DNA from: Brachycybe producta | Taxonomy: Eukaryota > Arthropoda > Diplopoda > Playtdesmida > Andrognathidae | Reading direction: 5' to 3' | DNA length: 64,000 nt | Assembly: GCA_036925085.1 (NCBI GenBank) | Contig: JAUPFP010000001.1 | Coordinates: 7,466,688-7,530,687 of the forward strand | Shown here: piece after piece, positions 55,355-64,000 of the stretch | Layout of the letters: each line of letters opens with the position of its first letter | How positions within the stretch are numbered: the stretch's first letter is position 1 | Position numbers and translations under genes: made by a program | Notes under the pieces: model-generated | Databases searched by the model: none | The model's input: the letters and a program-made list of their open reading frames with translations, nothing else | Told to the model about the DNA's origin: nothing

Positions 55355-55715
55355 AATAAACGTTGAAATACAAAACGTTTATATAATGTCATACTTCAGT
55401 CTTCAGACGTCGATTAAACGTTGATATTCCGATGTTTAATCAACGTTTGATTTACAACGTCGATTAAACGTTATTCCGACATTTAATCAACATTGGATTT
55501 ACAACGTCGATTCAATGTTGGATTTACGTCGTCGATTATACGTTGTTATTCCGACGTTTAAACAATGTTTTATTTTCGTTGAATACTGATACTTTTTCAA
55601 CATTGATTCAACGTTTCCTGACGTGTCATCCCAACGTTGAATTAACGTCGAATTCCAATATTGAATCAACGTATAGACTGACGTTGATTCAACGTTGAAT
55701 CAACGTTAGTGTGTT
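55355..55715. repeat. Degenerate palindromic ACGTTGA/TCAACGT repeats
   Basis: Dozens of AACGTTGA, TCAACGTT, ACGTCGATT and AAACGTTG words in both orientations, often as TTCAACGTTGAATCAACGTT-like palindromes with about 15-25 bp spacing. There is no fixed period. Such arrays occur inside non-autonomous elements of many animals. It lies just after the DUF4806 gene. Confidence 0.85.
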
Positions 55716-56443
55716 ACCTGGGATGTGACATCAGACCAAGTAACAAACCAGTTAGAAATTGATGATACTCATAAAAGGGCGAAGAGCAAATGAAATTCTA
55801 GGGCTGGGCAAAGATGCCTGTCTATTTAATTACGATTATTTTTTTTTCATATTGCAGGCACTAAAAACTTACTATATAGAAAATAACTCAGATGGTTCTG
55901 AAAAAAATTTTTTATAAGGTTGCAATTTTATTAGTTTCTAAGAGATTTTCATTTTTAATAAATTTCCCAACACATTTCAGGTATAATATGCATGATACAT
56001 ATATAAACTTTTAAAACGTTTTCAATAGTTTAAAAAAACAAATGACTTTTAGCAGCATCATAATTTAAATATTTTTTCTATAAACTGAGATGTATGTAGT
56101 ACTGAAAAATTGTGAACCCTTTTTGTTTACTTTCAACATTCTTGTAAGCATCTGTTAAAAATGTAATTGAATACAACATACACAGTATGTATGTTTGTTG
56201 TAAATAAAGACAACCTTTTTTTAGGGAAATTCTTACTGACTCATTTTGTTTTAAAAAAGACTACACCATTATACTTATTTGTTTCTTGTTTTTAAACTGT
56301 TGCATTTTTGCAAGTTCAACTTTTGTAAATCAAATAATATTACTTTAGAATATTTTTGAAGCTGATTTTGTTTATTGAGAACTTTGTAGGATAAAAGAAA
56401 ATAATGCATACCTCTAGAAATTCATCTTATTCAGCACCAAGAT
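55716..56443. other. Non-coding region
   Basis: AT-rich sequence between the palindromic repeats and the integrase-like gene; no feature recognised. Confidence 0.4.
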
Positions 56444-57786
56444 TTGTCATCAAGTACAGTAAGTAATCACTTAAATTTAACTCTGATTTACTTACTATAT
56501 ACTTGTGGAATGGCAAGGGTGTCTATTTCAAGAGAACAAATACAGCTTTACATAATGATGGCAAGATTGCAAGATGGAAAGATGGCAAATTATTTTAATT
56601 GTTCAGTTAGTGTTGTATACAAACATGCCTCTCAAAAAGGAATTAAATTTTCCAAATGCTGGTTGTGACGTATTTTATACATTTTATTTTATGACATGCA
56701 TTGTTTAGACACAATACATGTTTATTTTTTAAAATAATGTGGATTATCACGTACAGCTTATGCTTGGCCACTTACAACACAAAGGCATCATTATACAACA
56801 TGAACGAGTTCGCAAGATTTTGAGGGCAATTGATCCCGTTGGAGCTTTGAATAGAAAACGACAAACAGTTCAACGACACAGATATTCATAATCTGCACCG
56901 AACAGCCTTTGGAATATTGATGCCATCTTAAACTAGCAAGGTTGTGTTTGATTCTAATGGTAAATTATATTAATGTCATGAAAATCTTTACTAAATAAAT
57001 TTTCATTTAGATTAGGTTTCATCACACATGGTTGCATTGATAGATTCTCACACCAAATTATTTATATAAAATGCACTGTCTATGCCTGCAGATACTGTGC
57101 TTTTTTTAATTGTGAACTCTGTGAAAAAATTTGGTTTGCCATCTAGGGTAAGGTCGGATCATGGCTATAAAAATGTGCATGTAGCCATTTTGATGAATCT
57201 TCTCCATGGTTTACATCGTGAAAGCCATACTACAGGATCCTCTGTGCACAATGAACGTATAGAAATACTATGGAGGGATGTGTTTCTTCAAGCTATACAT
57301 CAATTTTATGAAGAATTCTATAAACTTGAAGATAATGGCCTTTTGGATCCAGAAAATAATATGCATCGGTTTGCTGTACAAACAGTTTATTTACCAATTA
57401 TAAACAAACAGCTAGAATTATTTTTAGCAGGATGGAATAATCATCGGATGCGAACAGAAAACAACAGGACTCCACGGCAAATTTGGATTGATGGAATGGT
57501 TTCCAAGTGTAACTCAAACCATACAAGTGTTACAGAAGTTTTTAGCAATGTTGAAAGTTTTATAGAAAAAATGCATGAATATCTTGCTGTAAATGTTATC
57601 AGTAGAGAACTGATTGAAGAGGCATCTGTATATAATGAAAGAAATACTTCAGCATATACTGCTAGGGTTGATTTGAGTGAAGCCCAGCACAGTTTGATTC
57701 AAGCTGCAATACAAAATGTTGACAGTAGAAAAGAAAAATATGTTTCTTGTTGTAATCAGTTAATGTCATTTGGGTTTTCAACATAA
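56444..57786 (+). pseudogene. DDE integrase-core transposase-like gene
   Basis: The first part (about 56500-56665) looks like a helix-turn-helix (ISREQIQLYIMMARLQDGKM, then VVYKHASQKGI). After an intron-like gap comes VRKILRAIDPVGALNRK, then PNSLWNIDA with the first Asp at 56919-56921. After another gap (about 56950-57010) the sequence is ITHGCIDRFSHQIIYI. The last 234 residues (57082-57786) are open: PSRVRSDHG (second Asp at 57157) and VHNERIEILWRDVF (Glu at 57262), giving DD34E spacing, then LFLAGWNNHRMRTENNRTPRQ. This matches the animal family often annotated as integrase core domain proteins and linked to IS3EU/Ginger-type DNA transposons. A stop after RHRYS and a TAA at the DGN position suggest decay, unless exon borders differ from mine. 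Confidence 0.65.
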
Positions 57787-58708
57787 TTGCTATTGAACTT
57801 TTAAGTTTATATGTATGTTTTATTATATTTTCATGAAGACTGTTACAAATAAACATGGTCACATTGTGCATTATAATGGATTCCAAATAAGTTGGTGGGA
57901 TGGCAGTATTTAAGAGTACATATGAGACAAAAGTTACAAAAACACATTACAGTCAAAAATAACTTTATGGTATAACTGCCACTGTGCTCTAATATGAGAT
58001 AAATGAAGCTCAACCTGGTGAACTGGCTTAAATCTACTTACACCAGTAAATGCACACTAGGCCTTTATAAAGATGTATATTTGAAAGAATGTTTAGACTT
58101 TAAATATGACTGAAATTCAAAACGAAACTCTTGAAAGGTTTCATATGCTCGTGAAAGTTCTAAAGTATTGGAGCATGTGTGAGCAATTTGGCGTCTTGAA
58201 ATTCCAATTACATTTATGAACGCGACCTTTATACCATCTTTTGGCATGTGCATTGCACCAGTTACAAAAAATAAAAATTTTAGTAACATTTCATTTGATA
58301 AAAATAAATGTATTCATGGAGAAAGTATAAAACTTTCTTCATCATTACTGACATGATCTTCACATGTTCTTATACATTCAACAACTTTCTGTAGTTGACT
58401 TTTGTTGATTTATCATGAATGTAATATGATGAAGACTTAGCTTCCTAAACAATTTATTTTCATGTTTCAATTTAAGAATTTACTACAGTAACATAATATG
58501 GTGAATGTTTTGTACAGCTTACCATTATTATAAAGTGATTGCTATGGATCATCACTTGTTTCATTCTAAATAGAAAAGAAATGGCAAATCACATACACAT
58601 TATAGCAACTGCCAAACTGAGATTAGAAAGTTATTTAACTAATGTTCCACATGTTCACTATAGCAGCAAGTGGTAGAAATAAACATTGGTCAACTTATAA
58701 AATTTAAT
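57787..58708. other. Non-coding region
   Basis: AT-rich, no gene recognised. The 3' UTR of the integrase-like gene may occupy the start (AATAAA near 57849). Confidence 0.4.
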
Positions 58709-58908
58709 GGAACTACATCAAGAATACTTTTTGGAAATACATCAAGAATACTTTTTGGAACTATATCAAGAATACTTTTTGGAACTATATCAAGAATACT
58801 TTTTGGAACTATATCAAGAATACTTTTTGGAACTATATCAAGAATACTTTTTGGAACTATATCAAGAATACTTTTTGGAACTATATCAAGAATACTTTTT
58901 GGAACTCC
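58709..58908. repeat. 24-bp tandem repeat, 8 copies
   Basis: Unit ATCAAGAATACTTTTTGGAA plus CTAT (first copies ACTAC/ATAC), repeated about eight times with very few changes. As 24 is a multiple of three, all frames stay open. One plus frame reads SRILFGTI repeated and one minus frame reads PKSILDIV repeated. No evidence that either is translated. Confidence 0.95.
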
Positions 58909-58989
58909 ATGGTGCACCATTAATAGAATTGCAGGATGTTGCCTCTCTGAAAATTTAATCACTATTGAAGGGACACTTTTCATGATCTA

Positions 58990-59356
58990 ATTTTTTCCCA
59001 AGATAGCGTCACAAGAAGAAATCAATCCATTAGAGCGCCCTGAGCTAGAAGATGCTCATGCAAACCTACAAGCTGCGCAAGAGCTGCAAAAAAAATAATA
59101 CGATTCAAAGAGACGAGCACCGGACGAGTTCAATGTAGGGGACGAGGTGTTAATTCGAGACCACGCTCCTAAGATTGAATTGGTTCAAAAGTTAGCTCTG
59201 CCTTTCAAAAAACTTGGAATCATCATGAAGAAATTGAGCAGCTTAGTGTTCGAAGTCGAGTTTCAAGACGGGCGAGGGAAATTAACACGCGACACCTTCA
59301 AAAAATATCAGCACACCTGCAACCTATGCAAATCCGAAAACCACCTCGTAATATAG
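58990..59356 (+). pseudogene. Ty3/Gypsy-type integrase C-terminal fragment
   Basis: An open segment with one stop near 59096: ELEDAHANLQAAQELQKK, stop, YDSKRRAPDEFNVGDEVLIR, then FKKLGIIMKKLSSLVFEVEF, then GKLTRDTFKKYQ. The order (Y/D-x-K-R..F.xGDxVxxR, then K-x-GP-like, then a beta-rich region with +V/TF.K) is the GPY/F-type C-terminal module of LTR-retrotransposon integrases. The RT, RNase H and integrase core are not in the window, so only the tail of a pol gene remains. Together with the LTR-like repeats downstream it marks an LTR element on the plus strand. Confidence 0.65.
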
Positions 59357-59593
59357 GATAATTCAGCTGTCCACAGTAATGTTCGGTGGATTAACATGGA
59401 GAGAATTACGACAGAAGAGCCACGTCATGACTGGGCTACCTGAGTTCAACTCAGGGATAGTCGAGAGGGACTAACACCTGCCTTTCCCAACATGGTCAAA
59501 CAGAAAAAGTAACCACACCTGCAGCCTATACGAGCGAAAAACGAAATTGTTGTAAATTACGCACCCACTGGCAGCAACATCCGAAGCTTTAAA

Positions 59594-59851
59594 ATGGAAA
59601 ATCGTTCCTACGCAAAATATATACTACGAGAGAAAAAAGGCATTAAAAACGAGGCGGAAATGGGTAGACCGCAAATGAGAAAACGTCAAAGGCACCCGGC
59701 TGGAATCCTACTTTCCTGTCCCTCGATGGAAAGTCATTTCGAAACACGAGACGAAGCTCCCCTTGCCTCAAAATCAAAACAAGTGACGTACCTTGCCTTG
59801 ACACAAAAACCGAACCAACAACTCAGGCAGAAAATGGCGACTGGAACGTAG
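59594..59851 (+). other. Open frame of unknown status after the integrase tail
   Basis: An 85-residue frame, MENRSYAKYILREKKG..., rich in Lys, Arg and Gln, with no family recognised. Its place between the integrase C-terminus and the LTR-like repeats would suit a third ORF of an LTR element, but it ends quickly and may be chance. Confidence 0.25.
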
Positions 59852-60164
59852 CAACGATTAGAAACCTACGGCGCAGTGGCTGGTGCATTAGCACCCTAAT
59901 GCCTAAGTTATACAAAAATTCGGACCACTGAGCACCGCCTGGATGGCATGGGACATTCCAGAAATCAATTCTGACCTAGGAGAGATCTGGGACCACTACC
60001 TACGATACAGCGATCATCCTAGAAAATACAGAAAGGCGGAAGTCAGAAAGGAAATAAAAGAAACGGAAACGGAAGAGTCATGCAAAGTGAAGTAGAAACA
60101 ACAGAAGGGGACTACAAAGTCATTGTAAGATACAAAGGGCCCATAACCCGGGAACAAGTGAGTT

Positions 60165-60560
60165 ATGGCGACGAGATGGACACAGGACACAGAGCAGGTT
60201 ACAGAATTAAGCGACCAGAAAAGGAATTCGTCTGATGGTCTAAGCCAATTGTTAGACGAAAACACACCCTCAAGCCGACCTCTGGATGAGCCTCCGACGA
60301 AATTCATTTGTGCCGCCGAAATGTGCGACATCGAAGCAAAACACTTCGAAACTTACTACTGCGTGAGACAAGGAAGATCAACGAAAAACCTCTTCAACCC
60401 CTTCCAACTGCAAATCCAAGACAGGGACGCGGAAAAAGTATGTTGGATCATGGTGAAAGGGCCATTACCGGCCATGACCATTATGTTCTTCCACGCCGGT
60501 GCTATATTTTACATACGAGATCGATGTCCCACCAGTGATGGCCCCCACTTCATCTGCTGA
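60165..60560 (+). CDS. Unknown ORF in LTR-element context
   Basis: A 131-residue frame with balanced composition: an N-terminal polar Ser/Gln-rich part, then KFICAAEMCDIEAKHFETYY, then EKVCWIMVKGPLPAMTIMFF and GAIFYIRDRCP. It has five cysteines in the last 80 residues and one short hydrophobic stretch (PLPAMTIMFFHAGAIFYI). The frame continues in part beyond the TGA (60558) in neighbouring frames. I recognise no domain. GC content is higher than the surroundings, consistent with a younger insertion. Confidence 0.35.
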   Translation: MATRWTQDTEQVTELSDQKRNSSDGLSQLLDENTPSSRPLDEPPTKFICAAEMCDIEAKHFETYYCVRQGRSTKNLFNPFQLQIQDRDAEKVCWIMVKGPLPAMTIMFFHAGAIFYIRDRCPTSDGPHFIC

Positions 60561-60858
60561 CATGCCGCGGAATATGGGGATGTAGGATGCCAGGCGCCGC
60601 ATCGCGGATTTGGAAAAGGAGAGAATCCGGCTCCTTCGGTTACCAGGAGTGGCAAAGCATGTAGAGGAACGAGTCTGGGTCGGGGAGATACCCATTTTGG
60701 ACATAGCCGCAGGGATCGGGTGATGAACAATATGCTTGTATTAACCCAAGGTGAACTCTTTGAGACTGGAGATGAGTTCCAATATCAAGGGTCATATTGT
60801 ATTGAAGAGTCAATTCCGCTATGATGGCCGGCACAGGTACCAGGTTGAGAATCTCGCA

Positions 60859-61270
60859 GACGAGCATCCCGTTGAGAACCCTGTTGACGAGCATCCCGTT
60901 GAGAACCCTGTTGACGAGCATCCCGTTGAGAACCCTGTTGACGAGCATCCCGTTGAGAACCCTGTTGACGAGCATCCCGTTGAGAACCCTGTTGACGAGC
61001 ATCCCGTTGAGAACCATGTTGACGAGCATCCCGTTCAGAACCCTTTTGACGAGCATCCCGTTGAGAACCATGTTGACGAGCATCCCGTTCAGAACCCTTT
61101 TGACGAGCATCCCGTTGAGAACCCCTTTGACGAGCATCCCGTTGAGAACCCTTTTGACGAGCATCCGTTGAGAACCCTTTTGACGAGCATTCCGTTGAGA
61201 ACCATGTTGACGAGCATTCCGTTGAGAACCCTGTTGACGAGCATCCCGTTGAGAACCCTGTTGACGAGCA
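60859..61270. repeat. 27-bp coding minisatellite, about 15 copies
   Basis: Unit GACGAGCATCCCGTTGAGAA plus CCCTGTT, with C/T and G/C variants. It encodes DEHPVENPV repeats in the plus frame 60751-61326 and NRVLNGMLV repeats on the minus strand (60640-61314). One unit (61156-61181) is 26 bp, which shifts the plus frame to PLRTLLTSI. Purely by period, several frames remain open, so translation is not shown. Confidence 0.95.
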
Positions 61271-61683
61271 GTGACTGTTCTCAGTCTGAACATTTCTTCT
61301 GGTTCACCAAGCACTTAGCTTGTTGAACAATCTTCGATATCTGCACCGATTTACTTTTTTTTAATAAATCTAAAATTAAAACTTTTGATGTGTGGTAAGC
61401 GCACCTAAGTTTTATACTTTAACAGTAAATCAGCTTTCTTCTCTTGTTTTCAGAAAAGTTCAGCCATTTTTAAATTTTCCTTTGTCCTCATCGGAAAGTT
61501 CAGCCATCTTGGACATTCGTTTCTTTGTGTGCCCTTTCGTACATTGCGTTTGGGGACCAGGTAGTCTGACAACAATAACAAACAATAGTGGAAGAACGGT
61601 GTTCAATACCCAGAAACCAACACCCCGCAAACCTCCAATAACAAACAAATTGGGTGGCTTATTGGAGTTCCAGCTCCGCAAAT

Positions 61684-62366
61684 GACAACCTTTTCGCATA
61701 CCAACAGTAACCACCAGGAGACTACAGGTATATCGACCGCTTTGTCAGGAAGCACGATGTGAAAGACTGCTAAACAATTGCTGGGCACTATGGCAAAAAG
61801 GGGCGTGGCCCGCGAACATCTATTACCTGGGTCACTATGACCTGATGGAGGGATTTCCATGCCTCTACATACTGGAGGAAGGACGTTATGTTGTAGGAAT
61901 GTCATACCACCTGCAACTCTCCATGGCCATCCTAATTCCATCCACCCGGTACGTCGAAATATACCAGTTTGCCGAGCAGCCCATTACTCCGGCATTGGGC
62001 GCTCTTCAGCAGGCTTTCTTCAACAGTCTCCTGGGAGTCCCACTTAACGAAGCGTACAGCATTGCCCAAATGATAATTTGGAGGACCCGTGCCACTTACC
62101 AGGCCGCCATCCTTTGGGATGCAATTTACAGTGTCCTCACTGGACAACCACCGGCCCGACTGATCGCCACCGACACCACCATTCACCGGAGCTTCATAGA
62201 AAGTCTCCGGGGCTTCGACAGCGGATGGGTCATCGCCACCTGGAAGTCCTACCATCCTTGGCTGCGGAGCCACCTCCTCCACTCACCGTCAGACCCCCTA
62301 CAAGCACTCCACAAATATGTCTGCATGCACGTGTGCATGCAATCACCCGACATGGGTATAAGTTAG
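61684..62366 (+). CDS. Unknown protein-like ORF of about 227 codons
   Basis: Open from just after a TGA at 61681 to TAG at 62366; the first ATG is at 61845 (173 residues). Composition is very protein-like (balanced, Trp/Tyr-rich): LLNNCWALWQKGAWPANIYY, then YILEEGRYVVGMSYHLQL, ITPALGALQQAFFNSLLGVP, AYSIAQMIIWRTRATYQAAI, FIESLRGFDSGWVIATWKSY. There is no signal peptide or obvious membrane helix. It may be the product of the LTR-type element it sits in, or of another mobile element or DNA virus-like insertion. I do not recognise it. Confidence 0.45.
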
Positions 62367-62702
62367 AAATCCAACTGTACTCGTGTAGTTGCCACCCATC
62401 CGGGTGGCATTAAAGAAAAACTTTGAAAAAAAAATGTAACTGCTTTTCTCCCTTGGTGATTTTTATAAAGAAGCGTTTTATTCTTTGCATAGGAGTTCGA
62501 CACCCAGCGAACAATAATTGTCTTTTTTCCAGCATTTTGCATTTTAAGGGGGCACTGACGCTTTTGTGCAAGTGCCTTTCCATAACTACCTCTGTACACG
62601 GTGAGTCCTCATACACCCATACGTCCCCGCTGCGCAACTTGAAAACCTTCCACCTTTGGCTGGAGTACGAGGACGTACTCCAAGCAAAGTTGGAGGGTAT
62701 GT

Positions 62703-62945
62703 AACACCCTGTAATTCGTGATCCCGCCAAAACCATAGCCCGGGGGTAAACAACTCTCAACCATCCCTCCCTCCCCTCTGACTCCTTTCTGACTCATACT
62801 CAAGTGGCGGATTGATACATGTAGGACCATGGTCACTTGGACCTGGTTACACCTCGTAGGTGTACACAGGTCCAAGGTATAAAAGGGCCATGTTCCTCTT
62901 TGTAGTTAGTTCTTGTCCTTGCCTAAATTGTATTATGTTGATCTT
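62703..62945 (+). mobile_element. LTR-like direct repeat, copy 1
   Basis: ACACCCTGTAATTC, then CCAAAACCATAGCCCGGGGG, TAAACAACTC, CCTCTGACTC, AAGTGGCGGA, GGACCATGGTCACTTGGACC, then GGTATAAAAGG, TTCCTCTTTG and TTGTATTATGT. The same order recurs at 63765-64000. The two copies are about 1,062 bp apart in direct orientation. Could be LTRs of a short non-autonomous element or repeated promoters. Confidence 0.7.
62836..62886 (+). promoter_or_regulatory. Hairpin plus TATA box in LTR-like repeat
   Basis: CTTGGACCTG at 62836-62845 pairs with CAGGTCCAAG at 62867-62876, with an inner ACACCT/AGGTGT stem and a CGT loop. GGTATAAAAGG overlaps the hairpin's 3' base. The same design is at about 63897-63946 in copy 2, so it is conserved. 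Confidence 0.7.
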
Positions 62946-63764
62946 ATCCATACCACATCATGGGTATGAGGACACCGTTAGTATCCATAACTCATCTTTG
63001 TATTCTGTTTCCATACGAAGATGAATAGTGTTATAACAAGAAACAGCGTGTCTATGTATTAAGTAATCAACTTCTCTTCAGAGGCCGGAGACTACATAAG
63101 GCAGGAGAGGTATACGATTACGAAGGAGTTACAACATCTCCTGTCGGTGTAAAGAAATGGGAAGATGTATATCAGCATTGACCGGAAGAGAGGAATGGCT
63201 GACACCCTGCTACATAGATTTCACCCCCATGCAGGAGGATGACCACAATACATCTCCATCCAACTCGCTCTGCAACTCGAACTTCTCCGCGCGGGCACCG
63301 CGCGATGCAGAGAAGAAACGAGTTACAGAAAATGTCATCTACAGGTTGGTAAAACAAAACGGTCGATGTCAAAAGCTCACAATAATAAACTTAAGGAAAT
63401 ATACTGTCATTTTGGGGTGAAGTGTATTTTTATAAAACAAAAGGTTACTGGATTGATAGTGTGTATTTCATCAAAACCATTTTATCCCTAACAGATCAGG
63501 AAAAAGGGGCAACAAGATTACACTAAAAGAGCAGCGACAATAATTATGAATATAATGAAGAACCAGTTATTCCTAAGGTTCATTCTAAAACTATAAATTA
63601 TGAAATTATATTTTATTGACAAATGAACATTTTCCTAGCAGATGATGTAAGCAAAAAAAGGAGATTGGCCAAAAGCCACTAATGAACAGATAATCGCAGG
63701 CAAAAAACCCTATTCATTCCACACCTCAACGAAAAAATTGTGCCCAAAACCAGTATTTACACTA
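62946..63764. other. Interval between LTR-like repeats
   Basis: About 820 bp with no recognised gene. The 87-codon frame at 63157-63420 (start GRCISALTGREEW) is short and unplaced. A short direct repeat of GAAGATG words lies near 63016-63025. Confidence 0.4.
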
Positions 63765-64000
63765 ACACCCAGTAACTCCCATTCCCACCAAAACCATAGC
63801 CTGGGGGTAAACAACTCCAGTTTGTTCCTCCCTCCTCTCTGACTCACACTTCTGACACATCGAAGTGGCGGAGTGATACACTTAGGACCATGGTCACTTG
63901 GACCTGGTTACACCTCGTATGTGTACACAGGTCCAAGGTATAAAAGGACCGTGTTCCTCTTTGTTCCTCGTCCTCGTCTTTCCTCTCATTTGTATTACGT
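63765..64000 (+). mobile_element. LTR-like direct repeat, copy 2 (cut by window end)
   Basis: Same blocks as copy 1: ACACCCAGTAACTC, CCAAAACCATAGCCTGGGGG, TAAACAACTC, then the hairpin, GGTATAAAAGG and TTCCTCTTTGTT. It continues to the last base of the window, so its true end is unknown. Confidence 0.7.

Noticed and set aside
58690-58983. Overlapping ORFs on both strands across the 24-bp repeat
   Set aside because: Same cause: an in-phase tandem repeat without stops.
58709-61270. CRISPR array
   Set aside because: The repeats are contiguous with no unique spacers and the genome is eukaryotic.
60640-61314. Long minus-strand ORF (224 codons) across the 27-bp repeat
   Set aside because: Its length comes from the repeat period being a multiple of three and from the unit lacking stops on both strands; it has no non-repetitive conserved part.

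Overview
This is a eukaryotic, AT-rich (roughly 65-70% A+T) animal-type genomic window. It has one clearly intact host gene, TSR1, with many short introns. The rest is mostly non-coding DNA packed with decayed transposable elements of many kinds. The mix (P-element/THAP, piggyBac, pogo-like MITEs, R1-, R2- and CR1-like LINEs, a tyrosine-recombinase transposon, DUF4806 and an integrase-core family) fits an invertebrate metazoan. I cannot name the phylum; an arthropod or another aquatic invertebrate is my guess only.

Layout. 1-5.7 kb: AT-rich non-coding DNA with simple repeats and one weakly supported minus-strand gene for a small secreted Cys-rich peptide. 5.7-9.6 kb: two inverted-repeat MITEs, then a decayed P-element transposase with a THAP domain. 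10.7-12.1 kb: an R2-group LINE fragment with N-terminal zinc fingers. 13-16.4 kb: several palindromic or inverted-repeat elements. 16.4-18.2 kb: CR1/Jockey-like LINE remains on the minus strand. 20.2-27.4 kb: a complete 17-coding-exon TSR1 gene on the minus strand, whose deduced exons add up to 801 codons, close to the length of animal TSR1. Its largest intron holds a SINE copy.

29.2-36.4 kb: the most unusual block. A short 28S rRNA gene fragment is followed by an 87-bp tandem repeat. Next come two head-to-tail copies (period 2,585 bp) of an element encoding a tyrosine recombinase with an N-terminal C2H2 zinc finger (Crypton-like). An array of stem-loop repeats follows, then a second 28S rRNA segment. 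That segment runs through the R2 site and stops within a few bases of the classic R1 insertion site, where an R1/I-like LINE begins. 36.4-49.8 kb: four LINE copies or pieces of the R1/I type (EN, RT, RNase H, C2HC), two of them related 5'-complete copies lying head to tail.

50.2-51.8 kb: a decayed piggyBac transposase (minus). 52.6-55.2 kb: a DUF4806 gene with phase-1 symmetric microexons and an apparent 1-nt frameshift. 55.4-55.7 kb: degenerate palindromic AACGTTGA-type repeats. 56.4-57.8 kb: a DDE integrase-core transposase-like gene. 58.7-64 kb: a 24-bp tandem repeat, a Ty3/Gypsy integrase tail, unknown ORFs, a 27-bp coding minisatellite and two LTR-like direct repeats with a hairpin and TATA box.

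Only TSR1 (40S ribosome biogenesis) is a confident cellular gene. All other coding sequence is transposon-derived or of unknown status. Assignments rest on motif recognition by eye; no database search was possible.
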